Shown piece after piece: positions 54,594 to 63,501 of a DNA stretch of 64,000 bases; position 1 is the stretch's first letter; each line of letters starts with the position of its first letter. The translations under genes and the position numbers were made by a program. This DNA comes from Sphingobacteriales bacterium 44-61 (GTDB taxonomy: Bacteria; Bacteroidota; Bacteroidia; Chitinophagales; Chitinophagaceae), in assembly GCA_001898405.1 (NCBI GenBank), contig MKTW01000012.1, positions 186,001-250,000 on the forward strand, in the 5' to 3' direction. The notes below the pieces were generated by a model. That model saw only the letters and a program-made list of their open reading frames with translations. It was not told the origin of the DNA and did not search any database.

Positions 54594-55811
54594 ATGAGAA
54601 AGATCATTTCTGCTATTGCAATTCTCTTTGCGTTCCTGCCTGCGCTTACACTCAACGCAGGGTCAGCGTTTACGCCATTTGGCAAATGGAGAGGCGTTTT
54701 CCTGATCCGTGAAGGAGTGGAAGTTCCTTTCAACTTCGAGATACAGGGGAAATCGATCAAGGATGCTAAAGTGTATTTCCTGAATGCTGCAGAGAAGTTT
54801 GATGGCGGAAGACTTACCAGCAGGAATGATTCCCTGTTTATTTCACTTGATCAGTTTGATAATGAACTTGCTTTCAGGATTGAAGACAATACGCTCGAAG
54901 GTGTATTGCATAAGCAGGATGGAAGCGGTTCACCCATTCGTGTAAGAGCAGAGCAGGGAAAAGCTTACCGGTTCAGTGAAGGTACCCGGCAACCAGCAGG
55001 AGATCTTTCCGGTACTTATGATATTGTTTTTGGTAAATCCGATAGCACGATAGGACTGTTTACGCAAGAAGGAAATAAACTGACAGCGACCTTTCTGCGC
55101 GTTACCGGCGATTCAAGATACCTGGAAGGTATCGTAGACGGTAACCAGTTTTATCTTTCTTCATTTATCGGTTCAAGCCCTTCCTATTATAAAGGAAGTT
55201 TTAATGCTGATGGAACTATTTCCGGTGAACAGATAGGAGTGCGCGGCTCACAGTCATTTGCCGGAAAATATAATGAAGATGCTACGCTGCCTGATCTTTA
55301 TTCCCTGACCTATCTGAAAAAGGGATACAGCAGGTTTGATTTTTCTTTTCCCGATCTGAAGGGAAAACAGGTCTCTCTTACTGATGCCAAATACAAAGGG
55401 AAAGTAGTGATCGTTGCCATCAGCGGCACCTGGTGCCCCAATTGCATGGATGAAGCTGCTTTTCTTTCTCCCTGGTATAAGCAAAATAATAAGCGTGGCG
55501 TAGAAGTGGTCACCATTTATTATGAAAGAAAAAATGATACGGCTTTTGCGCGTAAAGCAATCGGTCGCTTCGGTCAGAAATTTGATATAAAGTATGACCA
55601 GGTTTTCGGTGGACCGGCTGATAAACAGTATGTAGCCAATTCATTGCCTTCACTGAATGCTTTCCTGTCTTTTCCCACTACTTTATTCATTAATAAAAAA
55701 GGTGAAGTGGCCAGGATCCATACCGGCTATACAGGGCCTGCCACAGGTAAATATTTTACCGATTTTGTAAAGGAATTCAATGAAGAAGTGGACAAACTTT
55801 TGAATGAATAA
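54594..55811 (+). CDS. TlpA-family thioredoxin-like protein with N-terminal beta domain
   Basis: A 405-residue exported protein (signal peptide about 1-22, ending LNAGS). The first two thirds are beta-rich (about 30-250) with repeats like LSGTYDIVFGKSDSTIGLFTQEGNKLTATFLRVTGD (shown by SGTYDIVFGKSD), a fold seen in many Bacteroidota TlpA-type proteins. The C-terminal thioredoxin fold (about 255-400) has the redox pair in GTWCPNCMDEAAF (Cys281/Cys284 region). It should reduce or make disulfides in the periplasm. A possible -7 element GATATTTG lies at 54515-54522. Its client is unknown. Confidence 0.85.
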   Translation: MRKIISAIAILFAFLPALTLNAGSAFTPFGKWRGVFLIREGVEVPFNFEIQGKSIKDAKVYFLNAAEKFDGGRLTSRNDSLFISLDQFDNELAFRIEDNTLEGVLHKQDGSGSPIRVRAEQGKAYRFSEGTRQPAGDLSGTYDIVFGKSDSTIGLFTQEGNKLTATFLRVTGDSRYLEGIVDGNQFYLSSFIGSSPSYYKGSFNADGTISGEQIGVRGSQSFAGKYNEDATLPDLYSLTYLKKGYSRFDFSFPDLKGKQVSLTDAKYKGKVVIVAISGTWCPNCMDEAAFLSPWYKQNNKRGVEVVTIYYERKNDTAFARKAIGRFGQKFDIKYDQVFGGPADKQYVANSLPSLNAFLSFPTTLFINKKGEVARIHTGYTGPATGKYFTDFVKEFNEEVDKLLNE

Positions 55812-55891
55812 GAGATTTGTTTTTCTATTTATATGTAACTGTTCTTTTAATCCTTATATCTTCTTTAACGATCTTATAACTGATCTGGAAT

Positions 55892-55899
55892 TAATTTTG
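55892..55899 (+). promoter_or_regulatory. Possible -7 element upstream of the DUF4397 gene
   Basis: TAATTTTG fits TAnnTTTG, but no good -33 box lies at the right distance. The leader would be about 90 bases. A purine-rich AGGAG lies about 8 bases before the start codon at 55998. Confidence 0.3.
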
Positions 55900-55997
55900 C
55901 AACTCTTATAATTCTACGCCGCTGTTATTTTCCGGTGGCGCCAGCCAAACTATTATACTGCTCCCATTTGTTTTAACCCCAAAAAAGGAGTTGTATT

Positions 55998-56765
55998 ATG
56001 AAACCATTGTTCCCTGTTTTCCGTTCCAGGATCCTGTCCATTTCATTAGTGCTTGCAGGCAGCGCAGTGATGCTGTCATGTTCCAAACTGAATGACGACG
56101 ATAATCAAAACGTTCCGGTCGCCGGTTTAATGGCTTTTAACCTGGCCCCTGATCAATCATCGCTTATTCTTACTTTGAATGGAAGTAATCTTACCAATTT
56201 CCCCTTGCCTTATACCAACTATACAGGCGGTTACCTGTCTGTATATGCCGGCAACCGTACATTAGATGCCTATAGCTCCACTTCTTCTTCAGAACCGATC
56301 GCAACAGCTTCAGCGAATCTTGAACCGAAGAAATATTATTCCAGTTTTACGATAGGTGCCAACAGCAATTACCGCAATGTGATCGTGCACGATAACTTTG
56401 ATACCCTGACGGCTACAGGTCAGTCCTATATCCGTTATATCAATGCTATTCCGGATTCTTCCAGGCCTACCGTTACTATTGCAACAGGTGGAACAAACGT
56501 AGTGAACCAGCAACCGGCTTTTGGTTTTGTTGCTGATTTTGTTGCCATCGCTCCGGGGGAGGTGAGTATCGATATTGCCAATGGCAGCACGATTGATGCA
56601 GACCGTACTATCACTGTTGAACAAAACAAACTTTATACAGTGTTGCTGACAGGTTTACCGGGCACTACTCCTGCTACTGAAATGATCAAATTCATTCAGA
56701 ATGGAGCACTTACCGAACAGCAATCGAAACAAAGCAGTGCCCGTGCGGCTATAAGGAGCAACTAA
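55998..56765 (+). CDS. DUF4397 lipoprotein
   Basis: A 255-residue lipoprotein (signal and lipobox LAGSAVMLSCSK) made of two related beta domains of the DUF4397 type: GLMAFNLAPDQSSLILTLNGSNLTNFPLPYTNYTGGYLSVYAGNRTLDAY (first, about 45-145, pattern as in LAPDQSSLILTLNGSN and PYTNYTGGYLSVYAG) and SYIRYINAIPDSSRPTVTIATGG (second, about 145-250). Proteins of this family occur on the Bacteroidota surface, and their function is not known. A good AGGAG ribosome site precedes the start. Its stop codon touches the stop of the convergent AsmA gene. Confidence 0.87.
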   Translation: MKPLFPVFRSRILSISLVLAGSAVMLSCSKLNDDDNQNVPVAGLMAFNLAPDQSSLILTLNGSNLTNFPLPYTNYTGGYLSVYAGNRTLDAYSSTSSSEPIATASANLEPKKYYSSFTIGANSNYRNVIVHDNFDTLTATGQSYIRYINAIPDSSRPTVTIATGGTNVVNQQPAFGFVADFVAIAPGEVSIDIANGSTIDADRTITVEQNKLYTVLLTGLPGTTPATEMIKFIQNGALTEQQSKQSSARAAIRSN

Positions 56766-59700
56766 TCAGTTCTCCTTTTTCTTTTTCAGCAGGTTGTTCA
56801 ACGTGTTTTTGATCTTATCGCCGGCTTTGGTTTTTGTACTGTCCAGCGTGTTGGCTTTCTGAGTGGTGTCTTTATTGCCCAGTATCTTGTTCTTCAATTC
56901 ATCTTTCAGATCGCTCACCACCTGGTCCTTCACAGCTGTTACAGAGTCCTTAATCGTTTGTTTGGCGCTGTCAATTTTTTGCTGTGCGAAATCCTGTGCC
57001 TGCTGCTTGAGATCAGCTACTGCATCGCCGGCCACTTCTTTCAGATCGGTCTTAATGGTCGGATTATTGATATTGCCGCCCATTTTGATGTTCAGGTCGA
57101 TCATATCACTCACTTTGACCGCGACACCTTTGTTGTTAGCCTGTGTCACCAACCCGTTGATCAGGTTATTCCCCTGCGTGCCCAGGTATTTGCGCGGCAC
57201 TTTCATGGCTACGATATAGTCGATCGACTGATCAAAGGAATGCGTGCCCCCGATCTGCATTTCGATATCTTTTACTTTAACCGTAAAGGGTTTTACCAGC
57301 ACTTTACCATTGGCAAACTCGATGGAGTTTTTGATGTCTTTCAGCGTAATGGATTGCAATTCCTGTATCTGCAAGGTGCTGGCGATCTTTTCCAGTGGTG
57401 CAAATTTCTTTAATACGCCTTCCAGCAGCAGCAGCGTGCCCTTTCCTGTAAGACTGCTTAGCTCCGGCATCATGTTGCCGTTGAGGTTTCCTGTTACGGT
57501 TAGCTGTGAGTTCAGTTTGCCTGCCAGGAATTGGGCAACCGGCATTAGCTGTTTTACGGTATTGAAGGAAAGAAATGCTTTTTGAATATCAATATCCTTG
57601 ATATCATAACTGAGTGATACGGCCGGATCTTTTTTATTCAATTTGGTGGAGTAGGAACCATTGAAATTCATTGTTCCTTCCAGGGCATCCGCCTGCACAT
57701 TCTGGAGCTTTACCGTTTCATCGTTCAGCACCAGGGTGCCATTGATATTATTGTAGTTTACTTTATCATAAGTGACCTGTCCTGCTTTTGCATTCAATGT
57801 CAGGTTAAGTCCTGCAGGCACCAGGAAAGGAGCAGAGCTTGTTGCAGCAGTGCTGCTGGCATTGGCAGCCACGGCAGAAGCAGTATCTGTGCCCATCCAG
57901 TCGTTCAGGTTCATTTTGTCCACATTCACATTTACTGTGCCTTGCAAGGGTTCATTTTTCAGGGCATAACCGATCAGGTTATTCAACACGCCGTTCGCGG
58001 TAAAATTGGAGTTCAGGTAATTACCGGCAAGATTGTTAAGCGCAACAGTTTTTGGATTAAAAGTCAGTTGTGTTGTGCTGATGCCGATACCACCGGGATA
58101 ATCTTTAGATACGTATTTAAACTTATTCAGGTTAGTGGTACCGGATAAGCTGATCTTATCATATTCTCCCTTGTCAATAGCGGTTTTATTTCCTGCAAAG
58201 CTCAATGCGGCATCAAGCAGGCCTGTAACAGAACTGCCTTGTTCCAGTTGAACGAACTGCTTTACATTGTCGAGGTTAAAGCTTCCTTTGGCCGTGCCGT
58301 TGAAATCGATAGAAGACATAGGCCTTTTTAATTGCAGGGTAAAATCAACCGGGTCTTTACCCACTTCAATATGTCCGGAAGGGATCACTATTTCTGTATT
58401 ATCTGCTATGCCGCCGCTGTTAGCGATCTGCACTTTTATATTGCCGTTTTGTATCGGTTGAGGGAATGCGCTGGAAGAATAGAACAGCTTTTGTATATCG
58501 AGAAAGCCGCCTGCTGAGAAATCTCCCTGTTGTGTTTGGAGTGCCGACATATTTCCTTTCGCAAAAATATCTGCGCCTACAATACCTGCGAGTTTGGTAT
58601 TGCCTTCCAGTTTTACAAATTGAGTTACCTGCGAAAGGTCCAGTTTTCCTTTTGCTGCAGCATCTATATATTGCGCAGTTTGCGGGTTTTTGAAAATAAA
58701 GCGAAAGTCGAATGGTTCATTGTCCATTTCAAGATGCCCTTTGGAAAGGTTCACGACCGTGTTATCCAGTTGTCCGTCCTTATTGCTGGCCTGCAGGGAA
58801 AGCTGGATATTTTTTACAGGCTTGGGAAGATCAGGGTATTGGAAAAAACCATCTTTCACTTCCAGGTTCACATCGTAAGCCGGAAGTTGGGTAGCGCTGT
58901 AAGTACCTTTTACAAAACCGTTAAAAGCAGCACTGCCGCTGGTCTTGATTTTATCAAAATCATTTTTATAAACTGCGGGCACCAGGGAAAGGATATCCTT
59001 GAAATCATTGGAAGGTGATTTAAAATTGATATCCATATTATAGGTGCTGTCATTCACTAATTGAAAGAAACCATCTGCAGAAAGTTTCAGGTTATTCAGG
59101 TTAATGTCTTCCGTTTTAAAGCTGTACTTGCTGGCTCTATTATCAACCACGATGTCTGCATCCACATCTGTCTGCGTTTTGACGAGATAGGGGATGCCTG
59201 CATAATTGAAGTTGACTGCATCTGCCTTGGTTTGTGTGGAAAGGGTGAAAAGGTCCTGCGTAAAATCGCCACTGCCTTCATGATTGAGGCCGCTGATCTC
59301 TGCACTCATATCGGCTGTCTTATCTTCATAATAGATATATCCGTTGCGGATGGCATATTTGCTCAGGCTCATTTTAAAAGCAGAGGCCGATGTGTCAGCA
59401 GAAGCAGAAGTATCGGTAGACGGCTTTGTGATATCCCAATTGGCTTTCCCATCTTTATTCACCAGTGCATGTATGCGGGGCGATTCCAGGTAAATACCAG
59501 ACACTTTGATATCCTTGCCTTTGATCACGCTGATCAGGTTGGCCGATACGTCAATATTGGCAGCAGATACCAGGGTATCGCCGGCAAATTCGTTGGTACC
59601 GGTTACAGAGAGTTCATCAAGGCTGATGGATACTTTCGGGAAATGACGGAACAGTGAAAGGCTTACGTCTTTGAATTCCACTGTAGCGGTCAGGCTTTTA

Positions 59701-59828
59701 TTGATCTCTTTTTTAACTAGTGAAGTGATCTGCTTTTTAAAAGCGATCGGAATAATAAAAGCAGCGGCGATCAGTACGAGTAAAACAATTCCCGTGATCT
59801 TTAAAGTCTTCTTGATAGCTTTTTTCAT
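56766..59828 (-). CDS. AsmA-family protein
   Basis: A 1020-residue envelope protein. One N-terminal membrane helix (about 8-28, KITGIVLLVLIAAAFIIPIAF), then a long beta-rich bridge-like part typical of AsmA/YhdP/TamB-type proteins, then a low-complexity charged end with repeated Asp/Lys/Thr (about 960-1020, helical DSAKQTIKDSVTAVKDQV). AsmA-like proteins are thought to form lipid channels between the membranes. A central run of Ala/Ser/Thr near 650-665 suggests a flexible linker. The start has no strong ribosome site. The stop adjoins the DUF4397 stop. Confidence 0.88.
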   Translation of the reverse strand: MKKAIKKTLKITGIVLLVLIAAAFIIPIAFKKQITSLVKKEINKSLTATVEFKDVSLSLFRHFPKVSISLDELSVTGTNEFAGDTLVSAANIDVSANLISVIKGKDIKVSGIYLESPRIHALVNKDGKANWDITKPSTDTSASADTSASAFKMSLSKYAIRNGYIYYEDKTADMSAEISGLNHEGSGDFTQDLFTLSTQTKADAVNFNYAGIPYLVKTQTDVDADIVVDNRASKYSFKTEDINLNNLKLSADGFFQLVNDSTYNMDINFKSPSNDFKDILSLVPAVYKNDFDKIKTSGSAAFNGFVKGTYSATQLPAYDVNLEVKDGFFQYPDLPKPVKNIQLSLQASNKDGQLDNTVVNLSKGHLEMDNEPFDFRFIFKNPQTAQYIDAAAKGKLDLSQVTQFVKLEGNTKLAGIVGADIFAKGNMSALQTQQGDFSAGGFLDIQKLFYSSSAFPQPIQNGNIKVQIANSGGIADNTEIVIPSGHIEVGKDPVDFTLQLKRPMSSIDFNGTAKGSFNLDNVKQFVQLEQGSSVTGLLDAALSFAGNKTAIDKGEYDKISLSGTTNLNKFKYVSKDYPGGIGISTTQLTFNPKTVALNNLAGNYLNSNFTANGVLNNLIGYALKNEPLQGTVNVNVDKMNLNDWMGTDTASAVAANASSTAATSSAPFLVPAGLNLTLNAKAGQVTYDKVNYNNINGTLVLNDETVKLQNVQADALEGTMNFNGSYSTKLNKKDPAVSLSYDIKDIDIQKAFLSFNTVKQLMPVAQFLAGKLNSQLTVTGNLNGNMMPELSSLTGKGTLLLLEGVLKKFAPLEKIASTLQIQELQSITLKDIKNSIEFANGKVLVKPFTVKVKDIEMQIGGTHSFDQSIDYIVAMKVPRKYLGTQGNNLINGLVTQANNKGVAVKVSDMIDLNIKMGGNINNPTIKTDLKEVAGDAVADLKQQAQDFAQQKIDSAKQTIKDSVTAVKDQVVSDLKDELKNKILGNKDTTQKANTLDSTKTKAGDKIKNTLNNLLKKKKEN

Positions 59829-59955
59829 AGTTACTGGCTTGGTTAACTGGGCTGAAAGATAGAAAAAACAATCGTTATGATCTAAGTATCAGTGTCTGAA
59901 GGAAGTAAATTTTAGTAAAAACCCGTTTGGGTGTTGGTCGTTGTCCGTTGATCCC

Positions 59956-60271
59956 TGACCGATGTTCGAATGGCCGATGGCCGAATTTTTACGCCAGCCG
60001 GAATCAGTAGTTCCTCCTCCATTGTCACCCCGGACCAGGTTCAGATCGCTTACTGGTTTAAAGAATATAAGAGCCGGGGTCTCCCCGCGCTGCACTTGCT
60101 TCGAATCTGTAAACCATTACTGCCTGGAAAATATTGCAGATGGGGGAGACCCCGGATCTTAACGAACTATAGCAGCAACTGTACTAAACCTGGTCCGGGG
60201 TGACAAGGGAAAAGGAACTGCTGGTTCTGTCCCTGCGTATTAACCGTCATCGGCTGTTCGGCCATCGGTCA
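59956..60271. repeat. Nested palindromic element (copy 1)
   Basis: The spacer before trmH folds into nested inverted repeats: outer imperfect arms (59956-60021 with 60207-60271, e.g. TGACCGATG / CATCGGTCA), a perfect 20-bp pair (60022-60041 with 60187-60206), and an inner 18-bp pair with one mismatch (60069-60086 with 60143-60160). Between them is GTTTAAAGAATATAAGAGCC. The same left part and inner stem recur at 61721-61860, so it is a repeated element, perhaps a MITE or REP-type repeat. No transposase is inside. Confidence 0.75.
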
Positions 60272-60316
60272 ACGCCCATCAACCAGCAAATAACAAGCTT
60301 TTCCTAATTTCGCCAC

Positions 60317-60916
60317 ATGACCCCTGAAAGAAAGGCCCGGCTTGAAGCTGTTTTATCCCATCGTCAGCCGGATATTACGATCGTACTGGAGAATGTATTT
60401 GACCCTCACAATATTTCTGCTGTTATGCGTACCTGCGATGCCATAGGCGTGCAGGACATTTATATTCTCAATACACGTATTCCCCGCCACAAAAAATGGG
60501 GAAGCCGCAGCTCTTCCAGTGCTGCCAAATGGCTGACCATTCATCAGCTTGACAACCTGGACGCCTGTGTTACTGAATTGCGCAAGCAGTACAAACGCAT
60601 TTTAACAACCCATCTCAGCAGCGATGCTGTAAGTTTACATGCTATTGATTTCACTGAAAGCATCGCATTGGTATTTGGCAATGAACATGCCGGTGTAAGT
60701 GATGAACTAAGGGCTGTAGCTGATGGTAATTTCATCATTCCCCAGGTGGGCATTATCCGTTCGCTGAACATCAGCGTGGCTTGTGCTGTAACTTTGTATG
60801 AAGCTTTCAGGCAAAAGAATAATGCAGGGCAGTATGATCAGGCGAGGATGGGAGAGGAGAGGTATCAGAAGCTGATGGATGAGTGGAGGGGTTGGAAGGA
60901 GGGCCAGGAATCGTAA
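60317..60916 (+). CDS. trmH: SpoU/TrmH-family RNA methyltransferase, probably tRNA Gm18
   Basis: A 199-residue SPOUT methyltransferase using S-adenosylmethionine to 2'-O-methylate RNA. The three family motifs are present: ENVFDPHNISAVMRTCDAIGV (Arg near 41), ALVFGNEHAGVSDELRAVAD, and IPQVGIIRSLNISVACAVTLYEAFRQ, the knot that binds the cofactor. The short N-terminus with MTPERKARLEAVLSHRQPDITIVLE matches TrmH, which modifies G18 in tRNA, rather than rRNA enzymes with a longer N-terminal arm. The target is inferred from the similarity. Confidence 0.88.
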   Translation: MTPERKARLEAVLSHRQPDITIVLENVFDPHNISAVMRTCDAIGVQDIYILNTRIPRHKKWGSRSSSSAAKWLTIHQLDNLDACVTELRKQYKRILTTHLSSDAVSLHAIDFTESIALVFGNEHAGVSDELRAVADGNFIIPQVGIIRSLNISVACAVTLYEAFRQKNNAGQYDQARMGEERYQKLMDEWRGWKEGQES

Positions 60917-60955
60917 GCCGGGGGTAGCGAATAGTTTTTACATTAATTATAGGTT

Positions 60956-61438
60956 ATGGAACTGAAAAAATTATTCTTTGGTTGTGTGCTCTTGCTTGGC
61001 AGTGGGCTTGTGATGGCGCAGAAGGTAGCGAAGGTAAAAGTTACGGAGTTGGAGAAAATGATTACGGAGAGCAGGACGCCTCTTATTATTAATTTCTGGG
61101 CTACTTATTGCAAGCCATGTATTGCAGAGATGCCACATTTTGAAAAGCTTGGTGCAAAATATAAAGAGAAGGGCCTTACGGTGGTATTTGTAAGCCTTGA
61201 TATGGAGGATGATTACCCGGTGAAAGTGGACAGTTTTGTAGCAAAAAGGAAACTGCAAAACAAGGTGCTTTGGCTTGATGAGACCAATGCAGATTATTTC
61301 TGTCCGAAAATAGACCCTAAGTGGTCCGGGGCTATGCCAGCCACATTATTTGTAAACAATACAAAATCTTACCGCCGGCTCCTCGAAGAGGAGCTGACGG
61401 AAGAAGAGTTGGAAAAAGAAATCATGGCTATACTTTAA
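60956..61438 (+). CDS. TlpA-like thioredoxin-fold protein
   Basis: A 160-residue exported protein with a signal peptide (about 1-21, ending LVMAQ) and a thioredoxin fold of the TlpA/ResA kind: INFWATYCKPCIAEMPHFEKL with the redox motif CKPC (near 53-56), VVFVSLDMEDD, and a cis-Pro region GAMPATLFVNN. It should reduce disulfides in the periplasm, possibly for cytochrome c maturation. It is 39 bases after trmH, but likely a separate function. Confidence 0.87.
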   Translation: MELKKLFFGCVLLLGSGLVMAQKVAKVKVTELEKMITESRTPLIINFWATYCKPCIAEMPHFEKLGAKYKEKGLTVVFVSLDMEDDYPVKVDSFVAKRKLQNKVLWLDETNADYFCPKIDPKWSGAMPATLFVNNTKSYRRLLEEELTEEELEKEIMAIL

Positions 61439-61453
61439 TGGGGGTTGGCTTCC

Positions 61454-61651
61454 CTACCTGTTTTCTTCTGCTTCCATTTCCTGCTTCACCCTGGCCAGCA
61501 GGTACAGGAAATAAATACCGGCTCCCAGGCTTGTAATGCAAAGGCATAATCCCAGCCAGCTTCCAGACTGGATGCTTTTTGCCAGGGCATAACCTACAAG
61601 CACCATAAAACCGAGAATGATAAGGCGGTTGATCATTACGGGGGATAGCAT
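61454..61651 (-). CDS. Small membrane protein (65 residues)
   Basis: Two hydrophobic helices (about 8-26 and 31-52) with a short Gly-Ser turn, then a charged tail KQEMEAEENR. No domain is recognised. It is convergent with the TlpA-like gene (15-base gap). The hydrophobic periodicity and positively charged inner loop make a real small protein likely. Confidence 0.55.
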   Translation of the reverse strand: MLSPVMINRLIILGFMVLVGYALAKSIQSGSWLGLCLCITSLGAGIYFLYLLARVKQEMEAEENR

Positions 61652-61720
61652 AAGCGTGATTTTGGGTGATGAATAGATGTGTCGGTAAATAGGAGATGCC
61701 AGCGTTGAGAAATTCCATAC

Positions 61721-61860
61721 GAGTTTAAAGAATATAAGAGCCGGTGTCTCCTCAACATTGAGGAGACACCGGCTCTTAATGCACTATTCCAGTTATTCTC
61801 TGAAATCAGGGCCGGGGCGGCAAACAGCGGGAAGAGGCTTCCGGCTCCGGTCCCGACCAG
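61721..61860. repeat. Palindromic element (copy 2)
   Basis: A perfect 20-bp stem (61736-61755 with 61758-61777; loop CA) follows GTTTAAAGAATATA, as in copy 1 at 60055-60068. The bases after the stem (CTTAATGCACTAT, then GGCCGGGGCGGCAAA) also resemble the right half of copy 1. The outer left arm is not evident, so the copy is diverged or shortened. It lies between the small membrane protein and the end of a thioredoxin gene and may also act as terminator. Confidence 0.7.
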
Positions 61861-61876
61861 CTCTGTTCAGGAATAA

Positions 61877-62485
61877 TTATTTTACCCTTTTAATAACACA
61901 TCCCACAGATCTTGTGGTGGGTGTTGCGATGGATTTACCAGAAACCAATTCTTCAATGGCAATGCTCAGATGCTTCCTTGTTACCTGGTCGGCTGCATTG
62001 GCATTATCATCAATAGCGCCATGGTAAACCAGCTTATTGTTTTTGTCGAACAGGAATACTTCAGGGGTGCGGGTAGCGCCAAAAATATCGGCCATGGCAG
62101 AATTGTTGTCAACCACATAGCTGAAGTTGTAGCCCTGCTCTTTGGCATAAGCCTGCATATCAGTATAGGAGTCGCCCTCATTCCTGGAAGCTTCATTCGG
62201 GTTGAGGAGTATGACCCCAATATTCTGGCTGCTGGCCAGCTTAGCTGCTTCAAGGGTACGGCCCTGGTATTTCTTTACAACCGGGCAGGTATTACAACTG
62301 AACATTACCATTAACCCATTTTTTTTCATCGCATCCTTAAAGGATACTTCTTTACCGCTGATGTCTTTCATCTTCGCATCAGCGTTAGGCAGGCTGGATC
62401 CAATGGGAAGAGGGTCTGTTGCAGTCCGGAATGCCATAAAGGCTATTGCTGCGAGAGGGATGGCGGCAATGAGTATTTTTTTCAT
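61877..62485 (-). CDS. Thioredoxin-family (peroxiredoxin-like) exported protein
   Basis: A 202-residue protein with an N-terminal membrane helix or signal (about 3-19) and a thioredoxin/AhpC-like fold. The redox motif is MVMFSCNTCPVVKKYQ (CNTC, near 64-67), and GATRTPEVFLFDKNNKLVYHGAID shows the cis-Pro region. The C-terminal TRSVGCVIKR with a lone Cys (near 196) may act with the CNTC pair. This family is common in Bacteroidota and related to a group of thiol-disulfide enzymes; the client is unknown. Confidence 0.87.
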   Translation of the reverse strand: MKKILIAAIPLAAIAFMAFRTATDPLPIGSSLPNADAKMKDISGKEVSFKDAMKKNGLMVMFSCNTCPVVKKYQGRTLEAAKLASSQNIGVILLNPNEASRNEGDSYTDMQAYAKEQGYNFSYVVDNNSAMADIFGATRTPEVFLFDKNNKLVYHGAIDDNANAADQVTRKHLSIAIEELVSGKSIATPTTRSVGCVIKRVK

Positions 62486-62526
62486 GACAATTTGGTTTGA
62501 GGTTATACATCAAATTTCCGCAAAAA

Positions 62527-63501
62527 TTATGCATTATGGTGCCCGCCTGCCAGATTTTTATTCCTTTCATCCACTTCATACTTCAGGGAATTGATGCTTA
62601 CATTCAGCTCAAAACCAATTAATAACACCAGTGAATTAAAATAAATCAGCAACATCAGGATCAGCACGGTGCTGATAGACCCGTAAAGCTCATTGTAGTT
62701 GGAGAAATTGCTGACCCAATAGGAAAAGCCTGCTGTGAACGCGATCATCAGGAAACCGGCCAGGATGGAGCCGGGATTGATGAGTTTCCAGCGCTTGTGC
62801 ATGGCCGGCGCATACCGGTAAATAAAAGAGATACAGAAAAAGAACATCAGCACGATAAAGACCCAGCGCAGGTTATGGATCAGGGAGATCACGGTTTCAT
62901 TGGTCACACCCATCCATCGCAACACAGCACCCTGCATGATCAGTGCAATGATGGTAATAAAGAGCAGAATGAACAGGATGAACGTTAACCGGAGGGCCAT
63001 ACCTCTTTGATTAAGTCCCTTACGCTTTCTGAAACCTATATAGTCTTTATCAAAAGAACGCATGATACCCATCACGGCATTGGAGGAGAAGAACATGGCC
63101 AGAACAAAACCGGTAGATAAAAGCCCGGTCCTCGGCTTGTTCAAAATATCTGAAAGAAAATTGATCAGTCCATGATTATTTCTTTCACCTGGTACCACAT
63201 CCCTGATCAGGCCAAACATCTGCTGAACGAATTCTTTTGAAATAGGAAGATAAGGTACCAATGTGAACAGGAAGATCACGGCAGGAGGGATGGCCATGGT
63301 GAAGTTGAATGCAATAGCAGACGCTCTTTCCGTAAACCCTGTCTTTTTTGCCTGTCTGAAAAAGAAACGGATCACATCAAACAAAGGAATGCCCTGAAAG
63401 CCCGGAAGAATGATCTTCTTGCTTTTCCTGATCAGGAAACTGACAGGTGCGGATGTTATAAATTCTCTCCGTATCCGTGTGAGCAGGTTCGGGAAATTCA
63501 T
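62527..63501 (-). CDS. YihY/BrkB family membrane protein
   Basis: A 324-residue polytopic membrane protein with about six helices (between residues 60 and 310). Family marks include AKKTGFTERASAIAFNFTMAIPPAVIFLFTLVPYLP (pattern TERASAIAFNFTMAIPPA) and FNSLVLLIGFELNVS near the end. YihY/BrkB proteins were once called ribonuclease BN but have no known enzymatic function. The start codon overlaps the MltG stop (ATGA), so translation is coupled and both are in one operon. Role unknown. Confidence 0.9.
   Translation of the reverse strand: MNFPNLLTRIRREFITSAPVSFLIRKSKKIILPGFQGIPLFDVIRFFFRQAKKTGFTERASAIAFNFTMAIPPAVIFLFTLVPYLPISKEFVQQMFGLIRDVVPGERNNHGLINFLSDILNKPRTGLLSTGFVLAMFFSSNAVMGIMRSFDKDYIGFRKRKGLNQRGMALRLTFILFILLFITIIALIMQGAVLRWMGVTNETVISLIHNLRWVFIVLMFFFCISFIYRYAPAMHKRWKLINPGSILAGFLMIAFTAGFSYWVSNFSNYNELYGSISTVLILMLLIYFNSLVLLIGFELNVSINSLKYEVDERNKNLAGGHHNA

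Noticed and set aside
59956-61860. CRISPR array or tandem repeat
   Set aside because: The two related elements are 1.7 kb apart, differ in loop sequence and are inverted repeats, not regularly spaced direct repeats.
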